A stretch of DNA of 64,000 bases from positions 62,001-126,000 of the forward strand of contig NZ_JAPZVN010000008.1 of the NCBI RefSeq assembly GCF_027533845.1, written 5' to 3'. The position numbers and the translations under genes were made by a program. The first letter of the stretch is position 1; every line of letters starts with the position of its first letter. The notes beneath the pieces are model-generated. The model had not been told where the DNA came from. It ran no database searches and was given only the letters and a program-made list of their open reading frames with translations. Shown piece by piece: positions 1 to 7,932 of this stretch. This DNA is from Streptomyces sp. RPT161 (lineage in GTDB: Bacteria > Actinomycetota > Actinomycetes > Streptomycetales > Streptomycetaceae).

Positions 1-85
1 CGATCTCATGGCCGCGACGGCGCAGGGCAAGGGTGACCCCGTGCCGCACCGCGGGGTCATCTTCGATCAAAAGCACTCGCGACAT
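1..85 (-). CDS. Response regulator, N-terminal fragment
   Basis: Only the first 28 codons lie in the window; the gene runs off the left edge. The ATG is at 85-83 on the minus strand and the peptide begins MSRVLLIEDDPAVRHG. The hydrophobic strand followed by an E-D-D triplet is the acidic pocket of a two-component receiver domain, and the following helix (LALRRRGHE) also fits. The output domain cannot be seen, so the family (OmpR-type is the most common with this N-terminus) is inference. The gene is divergent from the polysaccharide deacetylase, so the roughly 120 bp between them should hold both promoters. Confidence 0.8.
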   Translation of the reverse strand, partial: MSRVLLIEDDPAVRHGVTLALRRRGHEI

Positions 86-206
86 GCGTCAAGTATCGAC
101 GGGATTTATGAGCAAACGGTCACAAGCGGATCCATCGCCGCGCTTCGCTCGTCTCCCCACAGGAATTCGCGAACGGAACACCGTAAGTGCAGAAGGGCCG
201 GGGATC

Positions 207-1022
207 ATGGTGCGGCAGGCAGTTCGGTCAGCCAACAGGCGTGTGGTGGCGGCAGCGGTGGCGGCTCTCGCCGGGGCGGGACTGCTGGCCGGCTGGTGGA
301 GCGCCCAGGCGGGCGAGCCCACCGGCCCGGCGCCCAAGCCCGTCCGGCCCTCCGCCTCCGCTCCGGCGCCGATCACCGGCCAGACCTCCAGCCCGGACCC
401 CGCACTGCCGGCGCCCAAGGTCAACATGGACATCGCGCACGCCAGCGAGAGCGGCGGCAGGGCGGTCAACATCACCATCGACGACGGCCCCGACCCGACC
501 TGGACCCCCAGGATCCTCAAGGTGCTCAAGGACAACGGCGTCAAGGCGACCTTCTGCATGATCGGCCCGCAGGCCGCGGCCCACCCCGATCTGGTCAAGG
601 AAGTGGTGGCGGAGAGCCACCGGCTGTGCGACCACTCGGTCTCGCACAACACGGCGATGGACCACAAGTCCGACGACTACCAGAAGCAGCAGATCCTGGA
701 CGCCGCCCAGGACATCGAGAAGGCCTCCGGCGGGGTCAAGCCGATGTACTACCGGGCACCGGGCGGCGCCTTCACCCCGTACAGCAGGCAGACCGCCGCC
801 GCCAACGGGATGCGGCCGCTGGGCTGGAACGTGGACAGCAAGGACTTCGAGAAGCCGGGCACCGGCACCATCGTGCGCACGGTGCTGGGCGAGCTGGGGA
901 ACGGCCCGACGATCCTCTTCCACGACGGCGGCGGCAACCGCGCGCAGACAGTAGCCGCGTTGGAGCGGCTACTGCCGCAGCTCAAGCAGGAGGGGTACGG
1001 GTTCGGCTTCCCGGTCCGCTAG
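207..1022 (+). CDS. Polysaccharide deacetylase (NodB homology domain), exported
   Basis: A 271-residue carbohydrate esterase family 4 protein. It should remove N-acetyl groups from a cell-wall or extracellular glycan using a metal-bound water. The N-terminus is arginine-rich, then has a hydrophobic segment at about residues 13-30 (signal peptide or anchor) and a Pro/Ala/Ser linker. The catalytic domain shows motif 1 TIDDGP (90-95), the metal histidines in DHSVSH (143 and 147), RAPGG with R183, and the late FHDGG histidine H239. The frame is open further upstream, but the ATG at 207 is preceded by a GGGG run and directly gives a signal-like N-terminus. The substrate is not determined by the sequence. 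It converges on ogt, whose stop lies 5 bp downstream. Confidence 0.88.
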   Translation: MVRQAVRSANRRVVAAAVAALAGAGLLAGWWSAQAGEPTGPAPKPVRPSASAPAPITGQTSSPDPALPAPKVNMDIAHASESGGRAVNITIDDGPDPTWTPRILKVLKDNGVKATFCMIGPQAAAHPDLVKEVVAESHRLCDHSVSHNTAMDHKSDDYQKQQILDAAQDIEKASGGVKPMYYRAPGGAFTPYSRQTAAANGMRPLGWNVDSKDFEKPGTGTIVRTVLGELGNGPTILFHDGGGNRAQTVAALERLLPQLKQEGYGFGFPVR

Positions 1023-1026
1023 GCGC

Positions 1027-1515
1027 TCACAGCACGCCCTCCAGGGTGAGCAGCGCGCGCTTGCGGTCCAGGCCGCCGGCGTAGCCGGTGAGGGAGCCGT
1101 CGGAGCCGATCACCCGGTGGCACGGGCGGATGATCATCAGCGGGTTGGCGCCCACGGCGCCTCCGATCGCCCGGACCGCCCCGGGCGAGCCCGCCCTGGC
1201 GGACAGCTCGCGGTAGGTGACGGTGCTGCCGTACGGGATGGTGTCCAGCGCCGCCCACACCCGCTCGCGGAACGCGGTGCCGCGCGGCGCGAGGGGCAGG
1301 TCGAAGTCCCGCAACTCCCCCGCGAAGTAGGCCTTCAGCTGCCGCTCCGCCTCGACGAACGGAGTCGGGTCGTACCGCCACCGAGGCTGCACCGTCACTT
1401 CGCCGCGCTGTCCCCGTACGGTGACGGAGGTCAACACGAAGGCCTCGTCCGGGGTTTCCTCGCCGACGAGGGTCAACTCGCCGAGGGGGCTGTCGGTCGT
1501 GGTGTAGACGGTCAT
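1027..1515 (-). CDS. ogt: Methylated-DNA--protein-cysteine S-methyltransferase
   Basis: A 162-residue suicide repair protein that moves the alkyl group from O6-methylguanine to its own cysteine. The acceptor is C132 in the PCHRV motif. Conserved flanking elements are IPYGSTVTYRELS (the helix-turn-helix that flips the base) and a C-terminal segment around GGLDRKRALLTLEG. The ATG at 1515-1513 overlaps the TGA of the upstream ada-alkA gene (ATGA), so the two are translationally coupled. The same pairing of an AlkA fusion with Ogt is known from mycobacteria. Expression is probably inducible through the Ada half of the upstream protein. Length is normal for the family. Confidence 0.95.
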   Translation of the reverse strand: MTVYTTTDSPLGELTLVGEETPDEAFVLTSVTVRGQRGEVTVQPRWRYDPTPFVEAERQLKAYFAGELRDFDLPLAPRGTAFRERVWAALDTIPYGSTVTYRELSARAGSPGAVRAIGGAVGANPLMIIRPCHRVIGSDGSLTGYAGGLDRKRALLTLEGVL

Positions 1516-2963
1516 GGTGTTTCGATCCTGTTCTTGTGGGGGGTCGCGGCCCACAGGTGCCGTAGCGCGTACGACCGCCAGGGGCGCCAGGCGTTCGCGG
1601 CCCGCTGGGTGGTGTCCGGAGTGGGCAGGAAGACGTCCGGATCGCCGAGTGCGCGCATCCGGATGTATCCGGCCGTCCACTCGTCGACACCGGGCAGCGC
1701 GAGCAGCGCGCGGTGCGCCCGTTCACGGTCCGCCCCGGGGTCGAGGCAGAGCGTGCCGTCGGCCAGCGCGGCCGCCAGCGCGGGCACCGGCTTCGGCAGC
1801 TCGGCCTGGTCGGCCGCGGCGAGGGTACGAGCGGCCGGGAAGAGGTGGGTGAGCCCGCCGTCGGGCCCGCCGGGCAACGGCTCACCGTACCCGGTCACCA
1901 GCGCGGACGTGCGCTCAGGCCGGGCGTCGAGCACGGCGCACACCGCCAGTTCGTGCGGGTCCGCCGCCCCCGGCGACCGCAGCCCGGGCGCTCTCCGCAG
2001 CAGTGGGGCCAGCAGCGGATCGGCGCCCAGTGTCGCGGCGACCGCCTCCGGGTCGGCGTCGAGGTCGAACAGACGGCGCATCCGCTGCACGGCGGTGGTC
2101 AGGTCCCGCAGATCGGCCAGCCTCAGTCGGCACTCCAGCCAGCGGCCGTCGCCGTCCTTCGCCCCGGGCTCGTCGACCTCCGCGATCCCCACGCCGTACG
2201 GCAGCCGCAGGGTGCGGCGGTAGGTGCGCGCGCCGGGCTCGCCGGTGACCTCCTCGACGCCGGGTACCGCCTGTCGGGCGAGCAGGGCGAAGACGGTCGG
2301 GTCGTACGGTCCGCGGTGTGCGAGCCGCAGCGGCACCCCGGCGGCGGGCACCGCGGGGGCGCCGGGCGCCGCACCGGGCGGCCGACCGGCCGCGGCGCGC
2401 TGGCCGCGGGTCACGGCGCGCAGCTGGGTGGGCGTGCGGGCATAGATCTCCCGCATCGAGTCGTTGAACTGCCGTACGCTCGCGAACCCGGCCGCGAAGG
2501 CGACCTGGGTCACCGGCAGGTCGGTGGTCTGCAGCAGCACCCGCGCGGCCTGCGCGCGCTGGGCGCGGGCCAGCGCCACCGGTCCGGCGCCGACCTCGGC
2601 GGTGAGCTGCCGGTGCACCTGGCGGGCGCTGTAGCCGAGCCGGGCGGCCAGCCCCGCGACGCCGTCCCGGTCCACGATTCCGTCCCGGATCAGCCGCATC
2701 GCCCTGCCGACCAGGTCCGCCCTGACGTCCCACTCCGGCGAGCCGGGCACCGCGTCCGGACGGCAGCGGCGGCAGGCGCGGTAGCCGGCGCCCTGCGCGG
2801 CGGCGGCCGTCGGGTAGAAGGTGACGTTCTCCTGCTTGGGGGTCACCGCGGGGCAGCTCGGGCGGCAGTAGATGCCGGTGGTGCGTACGGCGGTGAAGAA
2901 CACCCCGTCGAACCGGCTGTCCCGGCTGCGTACCGCTTGGTATCCGGTCTCCACGTCGATCAC
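1512..2963 (-). CDS. alkA: Ada-AlkA fusion: methyl-phosphotriester sensor, AraC activator and 3-methyladenine glycosylase
   Basis: A 483-residue three-part alkylation-response protein. Residues 1-75 are the Ada zinc domain with C33, C37, C64 and C67 as ligands; C33 matches the methyl-accepting Cys38 of E. coli Ada. Residues about 80-185 are an AraC-type helix-turn-helix. Residues about 205-483 are an AlkA N-terminal domain plus an HhH-GPD glycosylase with LPGVDEWTAGYIRMR and the FLPTPD segment carrying the probable catalytic D450. Only 8 residues separate D450 from W459 of the WRPWRSYA motif, compared with about 22 in E. coli AlkA, so a short in-frame deletion is likely. Start: GTG at 2963, placed 7 nt downstream of a CAGACT -10 hexamer (leaderless). 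Its stop overlaps the ogt start. Confidence 0.93.
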   Translation of the reverse strand: MIDVETGYQAVRSRDSRFDGVFFTAVRTTGIYCRPSCPAVTPKQENVTFYPTAAAAQGAGYRACRRCRPDAVPGSPEWDVRADLVGRAMRLIRDGIVDRDGVAGLAARLGYSARQVHRQLTAEVGAGPVALARAQRAQAARVLLQTTDLPVTQVAFAAGFASVRQFNDSMREIYARTPTQLRAVTRGQRAAAGRPPGAAPGAPAVPAAGVPLRLAHRGPYDPTVFALLARQAVPGVEEVTGEPGARTYRRTLRLPYGVGIAEVDEPGAKDGDGRWLECRLRLADLRDLTTAVQRMRRLFDLDADPEAVAATLGADPLLAPLLRRAPGLRSPGAADPHELAVCAVLDARPERTSALVTGYGEPLPGGPDGGLTHLFPAARTLAAADQAELPKPVPALAAALADGTLCLDPGADRERAHRALLALPGVDEWTAGYIRMRALGDPDVFLPTPDTTQRAANAWRPWRSYALRHLWAATPHKNRIETP

Positions 2964-3191
2964 AAGACCCAGTCTGCGGCACCGCCGACACCTCGACTGG
3001 CGGAAATCGGACGTCGCCGTCCGGCGACGGACCTGACGGACTCCACCGCAGACGACGGCCGGGAACAGACTTGCGACGGAGAACGGGTGTGAAATCGCGG
3101 TGCGGGGGAAAGTCACGAGCACGCAGAAACCGTGAAGCTCGCGTGAAGCCAGGGCCAACTGCCAGCCATGATCCACCCGTTGGAGGAACGC
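2964..3191. promoter_or_regulatory. Divergent control region of ada-alkA, with -10 and a palindrome
   Basis: On the minus strand a CAGACT -10 hexamer (2971-2976) sits 7 nt before the ada-alkA GTG, which argues for a leaderless mRNA. A perfect 8+8 inverted repeat (CGTCGCCG-TC-CGGCGACG, 3012-3029) lies just upstream of the expected -35 position. It is a candidate operator, possibly for the Ada domain itself or a repressor. No experimental site is known to me. The plus-strand side serves the small membrane protein. Confidence 0.45.
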
Positions 3192-3317
3192 ATGGTGTAC
3201 AGCGTCGTACTCGGCATCGTGATCGTCGCACTCGGCGTGGGCAGCGTGGTCTACACGTTCTGGCACGAGGGCAGCCCCCTCACAGCCCGTCGCCGCCGCC
3301 ACAACGGCGCGGGCTGA
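3192..3317 (+). CDS. Small single-pass membrane protein, 41 residues
   Basis: ATG at 3192 with a strong GGAGG 6 nt upstream, TGA at 3315-3317. The peptide starts MVYSVVLGIVIVALGVG, giving one hydrophobic span at about residues 3-22, and ends in a basic tail with an RRRRH stretch followed by NGAG. The shape is an Nin or Nout single-span miniprotein. I do not recognise a named family; short membrane proteins of this kind are common and usually unannotated in Streptomyces. An in-frame ATG at 3168 lacks the ribosome site, so the shorter start is preferred. It is divergent from ada-alkA and convergent with rsgA. Confidence 0.6.
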   Translation: MVYSVVLGIVIVALGVGSVVYTFWHEGSPLTARRRRHNGAG

Positions 3318-3397
3318 GGGGATCCGGGGCCCGGCGGCCGCGGTCGCCACCGGTCACACGACCGCCGCGTCCCACGGCACCCCGCCGGGCGAGACCG

Positions 3398-4483
3398 CTA
3401 GCGCGCAGCACGCCCCCGCTTGGCCTCTGCCGAGGCCCGGCCGAGGGCCGACCGCCGCTTCCACTCCCGCCGTTGCTCGGCGCGCAGCCGGGCATCGCTG
3501 CGCGCCGCGATCCACGCGTTCTCCCTGAGCAGCTTGCGGTAGCTCTCCCAACGCCGGTGCGTCAGCGTGCCGTCCGCCAGCGCGTCGAGCACCGCGCAGC
3601 CCGGTTCCGCCTCATGCGCGCAGTCGTGGAACCGGCAGCCGAGGGCCAACTCCGCGATCTCCGCGAAGACTTGGGACACGCCGGACTCCGCGTCCCACAT
3701 GCCGACGCCACGCAGCCCCGGTGTGTCGATCAGCGCCCCGCCGCCGGGCAGCGGCAGCAGATCGCGGGTGGTCGTGGTGTGCCTGCCCTTGCCGTCCGCG
3801 TCGCGGATCGCCCGGACCCGCTGCTTTCGCGTCCCCAACAGGGCATTGGCCAGCGTGGACTTGCCCGCGCCTGACTGGCCGAGCAGCACGCAGGTGCCGC
3901 CGGACACGATCGCGGTGAGGACGTCGAGGCCCGCGCCGGTGTGCGCGCTCACCGCGAGCACCTGCACACCCGGCGCCGCGGCCTCGGTGTCGGCGCGCAG
4001 ATGGGCGAGGGCCGGATCCGCGACCAGATCGCACTTGGTGAGCACCACGAGCGGTTGGGCGCCGCTCTCCCAGGCGAGGGCGAGGAAGCGTTCGACCCGG
4101 CCGAGGTCGAGCTCCGCGGCGAGCGATACGGCGATCACCACGTGGTCGACGTTGGCCGCGAGGACCTGCCCCTCGGAGCGGCGGGTCGAGGTGTTGCGGA
4201 CGACGGCGTTGGCGCGCGGCAGCAGGGCCCGCACCAGTGCGGGGTCACCGCCGGGTTCGAGCGCCGCCCAGTCGCCGGTGCACACCCACTTCAGCGGGTC
4301 GGACGAGGAAAGAGGCGCGATGGAGGCCGTGACCAGGCCGTGCGGTGTGGCCGCGGTGCACCGGTCGCCGTACACCCGCGCGATGCGGGCCGGGACCAGA
4401 CCGTCGGCCGCGTAGGGAGCGAACGCGGTGTCAAGCGCGCTGTGCCAACCGTATTCGGAAAGCGGGGAGTTCACGATGGTCAA
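3398..4483 (-). CDS. rsgA: Ribosome small-subunit biogenesis GTPase RsgA
   Basis: A 361-residue circularly permuted GTPase that binds the 30S subunit late in maturation and is released on GTP hydrolysis. The motif order is G4 before G1: TKCD at 149-152, then GQSGAGKST (202-210), then DTPGLRG (253-259). An OB-fold region precedes the GTPase. A C-terminal zinc knuckle is visible with C283, C288, H290 and C296. The C-terminus is rich in Arg and Lys, which suits rRNA contact. Streptomyces often carry more than one RsgA-like protein; this is the longer type with an N-terminal extension beginning MTIVNSPLSEYGW. It stands alone on the minus strand, downstream of nothing obviously related. Confidence 0.92.
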   Translation of the reverse strand: MTIVNSPLSEYGWHSALDTAFAPYAADGLVPARIARVYGDRCTAATPHGLVTASIAPLSSSDPLKWVCTGDWAALEPGGDPALVRALLPRANAVVRNTSTRRSEGQVLAANVDHVVIAVSLAAELDLGRVERFLALAWESGAQPLVVLTKCDLVADPALAHLRADTEAAAPGVQVLAVSAHTGAGLDVLTAIVSGGTCVLLGQSGAGKSTLANALLGTRKQRVRAIRDADGKGRHTTTTRDLLPLPGGGALIDTPGLRGVGMWDAESGVSQVFAEIAELALGCRFHDCAHEAEPGCAVLDALADGTLTHRRWESYRKLLRENAWIAARSDARLRAEQRREWKRRSALGRASAEAKRGRAAR

Positions 4484-4639
4484 CCTTCGACAAGAGCGGA
4501 GTGGATGCGGTGACTCGGCGTGCCACCCGAACGCGGGCAGCGTGCGACGCGGTGACGGTCATCGGTCCTCACCTCCCACTCTCGTCAATCAGGGCTGCGC
4601 CAACAGCGCGGCCCCCTTCAGCAGTTGACGTCGGCGACG

Positions 4640-5881
4640 TTACGCATCGTCCGATCCGTCGTCCAACGGTTTTTGCTCCGTGCCCTCCGCCGAGGACGTG
4701 CCGTTCGCGGAAGACGTGCCGTTCGCGGAAGACGTGCCGTTCGCCGGGGAGTGGCCCTTGTGCCTGGCCCGCAGCCGGGCGCGCAGATTGCGGTGCGGGA
4801 GGAAGTGCGCCCAGCGCTCGGGGAATTCGGCGGGCGGCTCGTCCGCGGGCCCGATCTCGTCGTCGGGGCTCTCGTGGTTGGCGGCGCGCCGGGCCTCGGC
4901 GCGGGCCACCATCTCCTCGGCGGCCCGCTCGTTCTCCCGTTCCCGTTCGGCACGGGCCGCCGCGGTGGCCACCGAGGGCCAGATCCGGTCGATGGCCGCG
5001 TTGACGGCCGCGCCGACCAGTACCGCGAACGCCGACACGCCGAACCACAACAGCACCGCGACCGGCGCGGCGAGCGATCCGTAGATCGTCGGACCCTCGA
5101 CGGTGTGGGTGAGGTAGATGCGCAGCAGGAAGCTGCCCAGCACCCACATCAGCAGCGCGACCAGCGCGCCCGGGATGTCCTCGATCCACCGCGAGCGCAC
5201 CGGCACGGACACGTGGTAGAGGGTGGTCAGGAAGGCGATGGAGAGCACCAGCACCACCGGCCAGTACAGGGCGTCCACGATCGCCGCGCTGTGCGGGACC
5301 AGGCTGACCACCGCCTCGGGACCGGCGACCAGCAGCGGCAGCACGATGGCGCCGACGACCAGGGCGACGACGTAGAGCAGGAAGGCCAGCAGCCGGGTGT
5401 GGATGATGCCGCGGCGTCCCTCCAGCCCGTACATGATCGTGATGGTGTCGACGAACACGTTCACCGCGCGGGAGCCGGACCACAGGGCGATGATGAAGCC
5501 GAGTGAGACCACGTCCGCCCGGCCGGTCCGGAAGACGCTGTCGACCAGTGGCCGGACCAGTTGGTTGACCCCCTTGTCGGACAGCACGGTCGCGGAGGCG
5601 GTGAGGATGTTCTTCCGGATGTGTCCGACGGTGTCGGCGCCCATGGCGAAGTCGAGGTAGCCGATGGCACCGACCAGGCCGAGCAGCAGCGGCGGCAGTG
5701 AGAGCAGCACGAAGAACGCGGCTTCCGCGGCGAGGCCGGTGACCCGGTACTCCATACAGGAGTTGAACGTGTCCTTGACCAGCAGCCAGACCAGTTTCCG
5801 CTTCGAGACGTTCCGGTACAGGGCTCGCGCTCTGTGCAACCGCCCCGGTCTCGGCGGTGGTGTTCCCTCTGCTGCCTCCAC
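4640..5881 (-). CDS. YihY/BrkB family integral membrane protein
   Basis: A 413-residue inner-membrane protein of the YihY/BrkB family, whose biochemical function is unsettled (early reports of RNase BN activity were assigned to another protein). It has about six hydrophobic spans between residues 35 and 300, starting in the segment EAAFFVLLSLPPLLLGLVGA. The C-terminal cytoplasmic tail is charged and ends with three copies of a six-residue repeat (ANGTSS) before an acidic end. Start: GTG at 5881, preceded by a TACGGT -10-like hexamer 6 nt away and no Shine-Dalgarno, so probably leaderless. The promoter overlaps that of the divergent acyl-CoA dehydrogenase gene. Confidence 0.87.
   Translation of the reverse strand: MEAAEGTPPPRPGRLHRARALYRNVSKRKLVWLLVKDTFNSCMEYRVTGLAAEAAFFVLLSLPPLLLGLVGAIGYLDFAMGADTVGHIRKNILTASATVLSDKGVNQLVRPLVDSVFRTGRADVVSLGFIIALWSGSRAVNVFVDTITIMYGLEGRRGIIHTRLLAFLLYVVALVVGAIVLPLLVAGPEAVVSLVPHSAAIVDALYWPVVLVLSIAFLTTLYHVSVPVRSRWIEDIPGALVALLMWVLGSFLLRIYLTHTVEGPTIYGSLAAPVAVLLWFGVSAFAVLVGAAVNAAIDRIWPSVATAAARAERERENERAAEEMVARAEARRAANHESPDDEIGPADEPPAEFPERWAHFLPHRNLRARLRARHKGHSPANGTSSANGTSSANGTSSAEGTEQKPLDDGSDDA
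4692..4745 (-). repeat. Three 18-bp tandem repeats inside the YihY C-terminus
   Basis: Three consecutive 18-bp units (4692-4709, 4710-4727, 4728-4745; GARGACGTGCCGTTCGCS) encode the six-residue repeat ANGTSS in the tail of the YihY protein. The units differ at only two positions. Whole-codon length means copy-number change by slippage keeps the frame. Confidence 0.9.
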
Positions 5882-5899
5882 CTGCCTACCGTAGCTGCC
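5882..5899. promoter_or_regulatory. Bidirectional promoter core with overlapping -10 hexamers
   Basis: Only 18 bp separate two divergent start codons. The plus strand reads TACCGT (5887-5892), then 7 nt, then ATG at 5900. The minus strand reads TACGGT (5893-5888), then 6 nt, then GTG at 5881. Both hexamers match TAnnnT and share the symmetrical core TACCGTA. Neither gene has a Shine-Dalgarno site. The -35 regions would lie inside the opposing coding sequences. Confidence 0.6.
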
Positions 5900-7552
5900 A
5901 TGGCTGCCCCTACACACACGGTGACCAACCAGGCTCCGCCGCTGGTCGCCTACGATGTCTACGCCTGCGACCCGGCCCTCACCGAGGGCGTCGCACGGCA
6001 CGCCGCGCCGGAGCGGTTCGATGAGATCACGGCCGAGCTGAGCGAGCTGGGCCGCGCGGCGGGCTCGGCCCAGGCCCAGCGCTGGGGCGAGGAGGCGAAC
6101 GCCTATCCGCCCGTGCTGCGCACCCATGACCGGTACGGGAACCGTGTTGACGAGGTCGAGTTCCATCCCAGCTGGCACCGGCTGCTGGGCCATGCCGTCT
6201 CCGCGGGGCTGACGGACGCCTGGTCGCGTACCGACGGGCACCTGCGGCGGACCGCCGGTTTCATCACCTGGACGCAGATCGAGGCGGGGCACGGCTGCCC
6301 GCTGTCGATGACGCACGCGGCGGTACCCACGCTCCGCCACGAGCCGTCGCTGGCCGCCGAGTGGGAGCCCCGGCTGGCCTCCCGGGTCTACGAACCCCAG
6401 TTGCTCGCGCCGGGTGAGAAGCCCGGTGCGCTGTGCGGCATGGGCATGACCGAGAAGCAGGGCGGTTCCGACGTACGGGCGAACACCACGCGGGCCGAAC
6501 CGCTGGCCGAAGAGGGAACGTATCTGCTGACCGGGCACAAGTGGTTCTGCTCGGCGCCGATGTCCGACGCCTTCCTGGTGCTGGCCCAGGCGCCCGGCGG
6601 CCTGACCTGCTTCCTGCTGCCCCGGGTTCTGCCCGACGGGACCCGCAACGCCTTCGCCATCCAGCGGCTGAAGGACAAGCTCGGCAACCGATCCAACGCC
6701 TCCAGCGAAGTGGAGTTCTCCGGCACCTGGGCGCGCCGGGTCGGCGAGGAGGGGCGCGGGGTCGCGACGATCATCGAGATGGTGGCGGCCACCCGGCTGG
6801 ACTGCGTCTCCGGCTCGGCGGCGATCATGCGGCAGGCGGTGGCCCAGGCCATCCACCACACGGCGTACCGGGAGGCGTTCGGCGGGCGGCTGATCGACAA
6901 GCCGCTGATGCGCAACGTGCTGGCCGACCTCGCCCTGGAGTCGGAGGCGGCCACCACCACGGCGCTGCGGCTGGCCGCCAGCTACGACGGCGACAGCGAG
7001 CATGAGCGGAACCTGCGGCGGGTGGCCGTTCCGGTGGCCAAGTACTGGGTGACCAAGCGGTGTCCCGCGGTCGCGGGCGAGGCGCTGGAGTGCCTCGGCG
7101 GCAACGGGTACGTGGAGGAGTCCGGCATGCCCCGGCTGTTCCGTGAGTCGCCGCTCAACTCCATCTGGGAGGGCTCGGGGAACGTGCAGGCGCTCGATGT
7201 GCTGCGCGCGCTGCAACGCGAGCCCGACGCGCTGGGCGCGTTCCTCGGCGAACTGGGACTGGCCCGCGGCGCCGACCACCGGTTGGACGCCGCGATCAAG
7301 GACCTGTTGACCGAACTGGCCGACCTGACGGGCATCGAGGCCCGCGCGCGCCGTGTGGTGGAACGGATGGCGCTGGTCCTCCAGGGCTCGCTGCTGGTGC
7401 GTTTCGCGCCCCCGCAGGTCTCCGACGCGTTCTGCGCGTCCCGTCTGGGCGGCGACTGGGGCACGGCCTTCGGCACGTTGCCGCACACGTTGGACCTGGC
7501 GTCAATCGTCAACCGGGCCCGCCCGGTTCCGGACTGCCCCGCCGGGAGCTAG
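5900..7552 (+). CDS. AidB-like acyl-CoA dehydrogenase family protein
   Basis: A 550-residue FAD enzyme of the acyl-CoA dehydrogenase superfamily, in the AidB-like branch. AidB of E. coli belongs to the adaptive alkylation response and has an extra N-terminal region plus DNA-binding C-terminal part. Visible here: an N-terminal extension (EVEFHPSWHRLLGHAVSAG), the flavin/acyl region around GMGMTEKQGGSDVRANTT, a helical segment beginning SAIMRQAVAQAIHH, and the late flavin-contact block ECLGGNGYVEE followed by NSIWEGSGN. Substrate is unknown; isovaleryl-CoA is the usual weak substrate in the family. Start: ATG at 5900, leaderless behind TACCGT. An Ada-AlkA/Ogt pair sits 3 kb away, which fits but does not prove an alkylation role. 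Confidence 0.9.
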   Translation: MAAPTHTVTNQAPPLVAYDVYACDPALTEGVARHAAPERFDEITAELSELGRAAGSAQAQRWGEEANAYPPVLRTHDRYGNRVDEVEFHPSWHRLLGHAVSAGLTDAWSRTDGHLRRTAGFITWTQIEAGHGCPLSMTHAAVPTLRHEPSLAAEWEPRLASRVYEPQLLAPGEKPGALCGMGMTEKQGGSDVRANTTRAEPLAEEGTYLLTGHKWFCSAPMSDAFLVLAQAPGGLTCFLLPRVLPDGTRNAFAIQRLKDKLGNRSNASSEVEFSGTWARRVGEEGRGVATIIEMVAATRLDCVSGSAAIMRQAVAQAIHHTAYREAFGGRLIDKPLMRNVLADLALESEAATTTALRLAASYDGDSEHERNLRRVAVPVAKYWVTKRCPAVAGEALECLGGNGYVEESGMPRLFRESPLNSIWEGSGNVQALDVLRALQREPDALGAFLGELGLARGADHRLDAAIKDLLTELADLTGIEARARRVVERMALVLQGSLLVRFAPPQVSDAFCASRLGGDWGTAFGTLPHTLDLASIVNRARPVPDCPAGS

Positions 7553-7621
7553 CGCCCGGCCCGCGGCGCTCTCGAGGGGGAGGGGCGACGACCCGTGCCC
7601 CGGACCCCGAAGCGCGGTTCG

Positions 7622-7646
7622 CCCGGACCCCGTTCGGGGGTCCGGG
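7622..7646 (+). terminator. Hairpin terminator after the acyl-CoA dehydrogenase
   Basis: A perfect 10-bp GC-rich stem (7622-7631 with 7637-7646, loop GTTCG) lies 70 bp downstream of the stop. There is no U-tract, as is usual for Streptomyces stem terminators. Confidence 0.7.
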
Positions 7647-7703
7647 GGCTCGCCGCCGTGCGTCCCCCAGCCGGAAGCGATGGCGGGGGGCGGAAATGGC
7701 GGG

Positions 7704-7731
7704 GGTGGTGCCGCGCCGACTCGGCACCACC
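7704..7731 (+). terminator. Second hairpin, perfect 10-bp stem
   Basis: GGTGGTGCCG (7704-7713) pairs with CGGCACCACC (7722-7731) across an 8-nt loop. It probably backs up the first hairpin and insulates the regulator gene downstream. The rest of the 380-bp gap (7553-7932) holds no supportable gene; predicted frames there lack starts with ribosome sites. Confidence 0.6.
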
Positions 7732-7813
7732 CTGGGCGTCGACCGTTGGCCCCAGGGGGGAGGGGGCGGCAGGATCGACTCCGCGTCACTCTCCGGCAGA
7801 CCGACCCCGGGCG

Positions 7814-7835
7814 GCAACCGTTGCAGAACGTTGCA
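7814..7835. promoter_or_regulatory. Candidate operator upstream of the GAF regulator
   Basis: GCAACCGTTGC is an 11-bp palindrome (7814-7824), followed six bases on by a second GTTGCA half-site (7830-7835). It lies about 100 bp before the regulator start. Autoregulation is possible but only inferred from position. Confidence 0.3.
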
Positions 7836-7932
7836 CTTCTTTCGCGCATACCCGGCGCGGGCCACCGCCGGAGCGGCACCATAAGGGGCAACGCGGAAGG
7901 GCACGGGGGACGACAGCTCGGAGAGACCGCAC

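Noticed and set aside
4640-7486. 948-codon minus-strand frame spanning YihY and the acyl-CoA dehydrogenase
   Set aside because: Only the YihY part (4640-5881) has family features; the upstream extension is the antisense of the acyl-CoA dehydrogenase gene.
7553-7932. Predicted frames in the gap after the acyl-CoA dehydrogenase
   Set aside because: No ribosome sites, no coding bias, and the gap is explained by two terminators and a promoter region.
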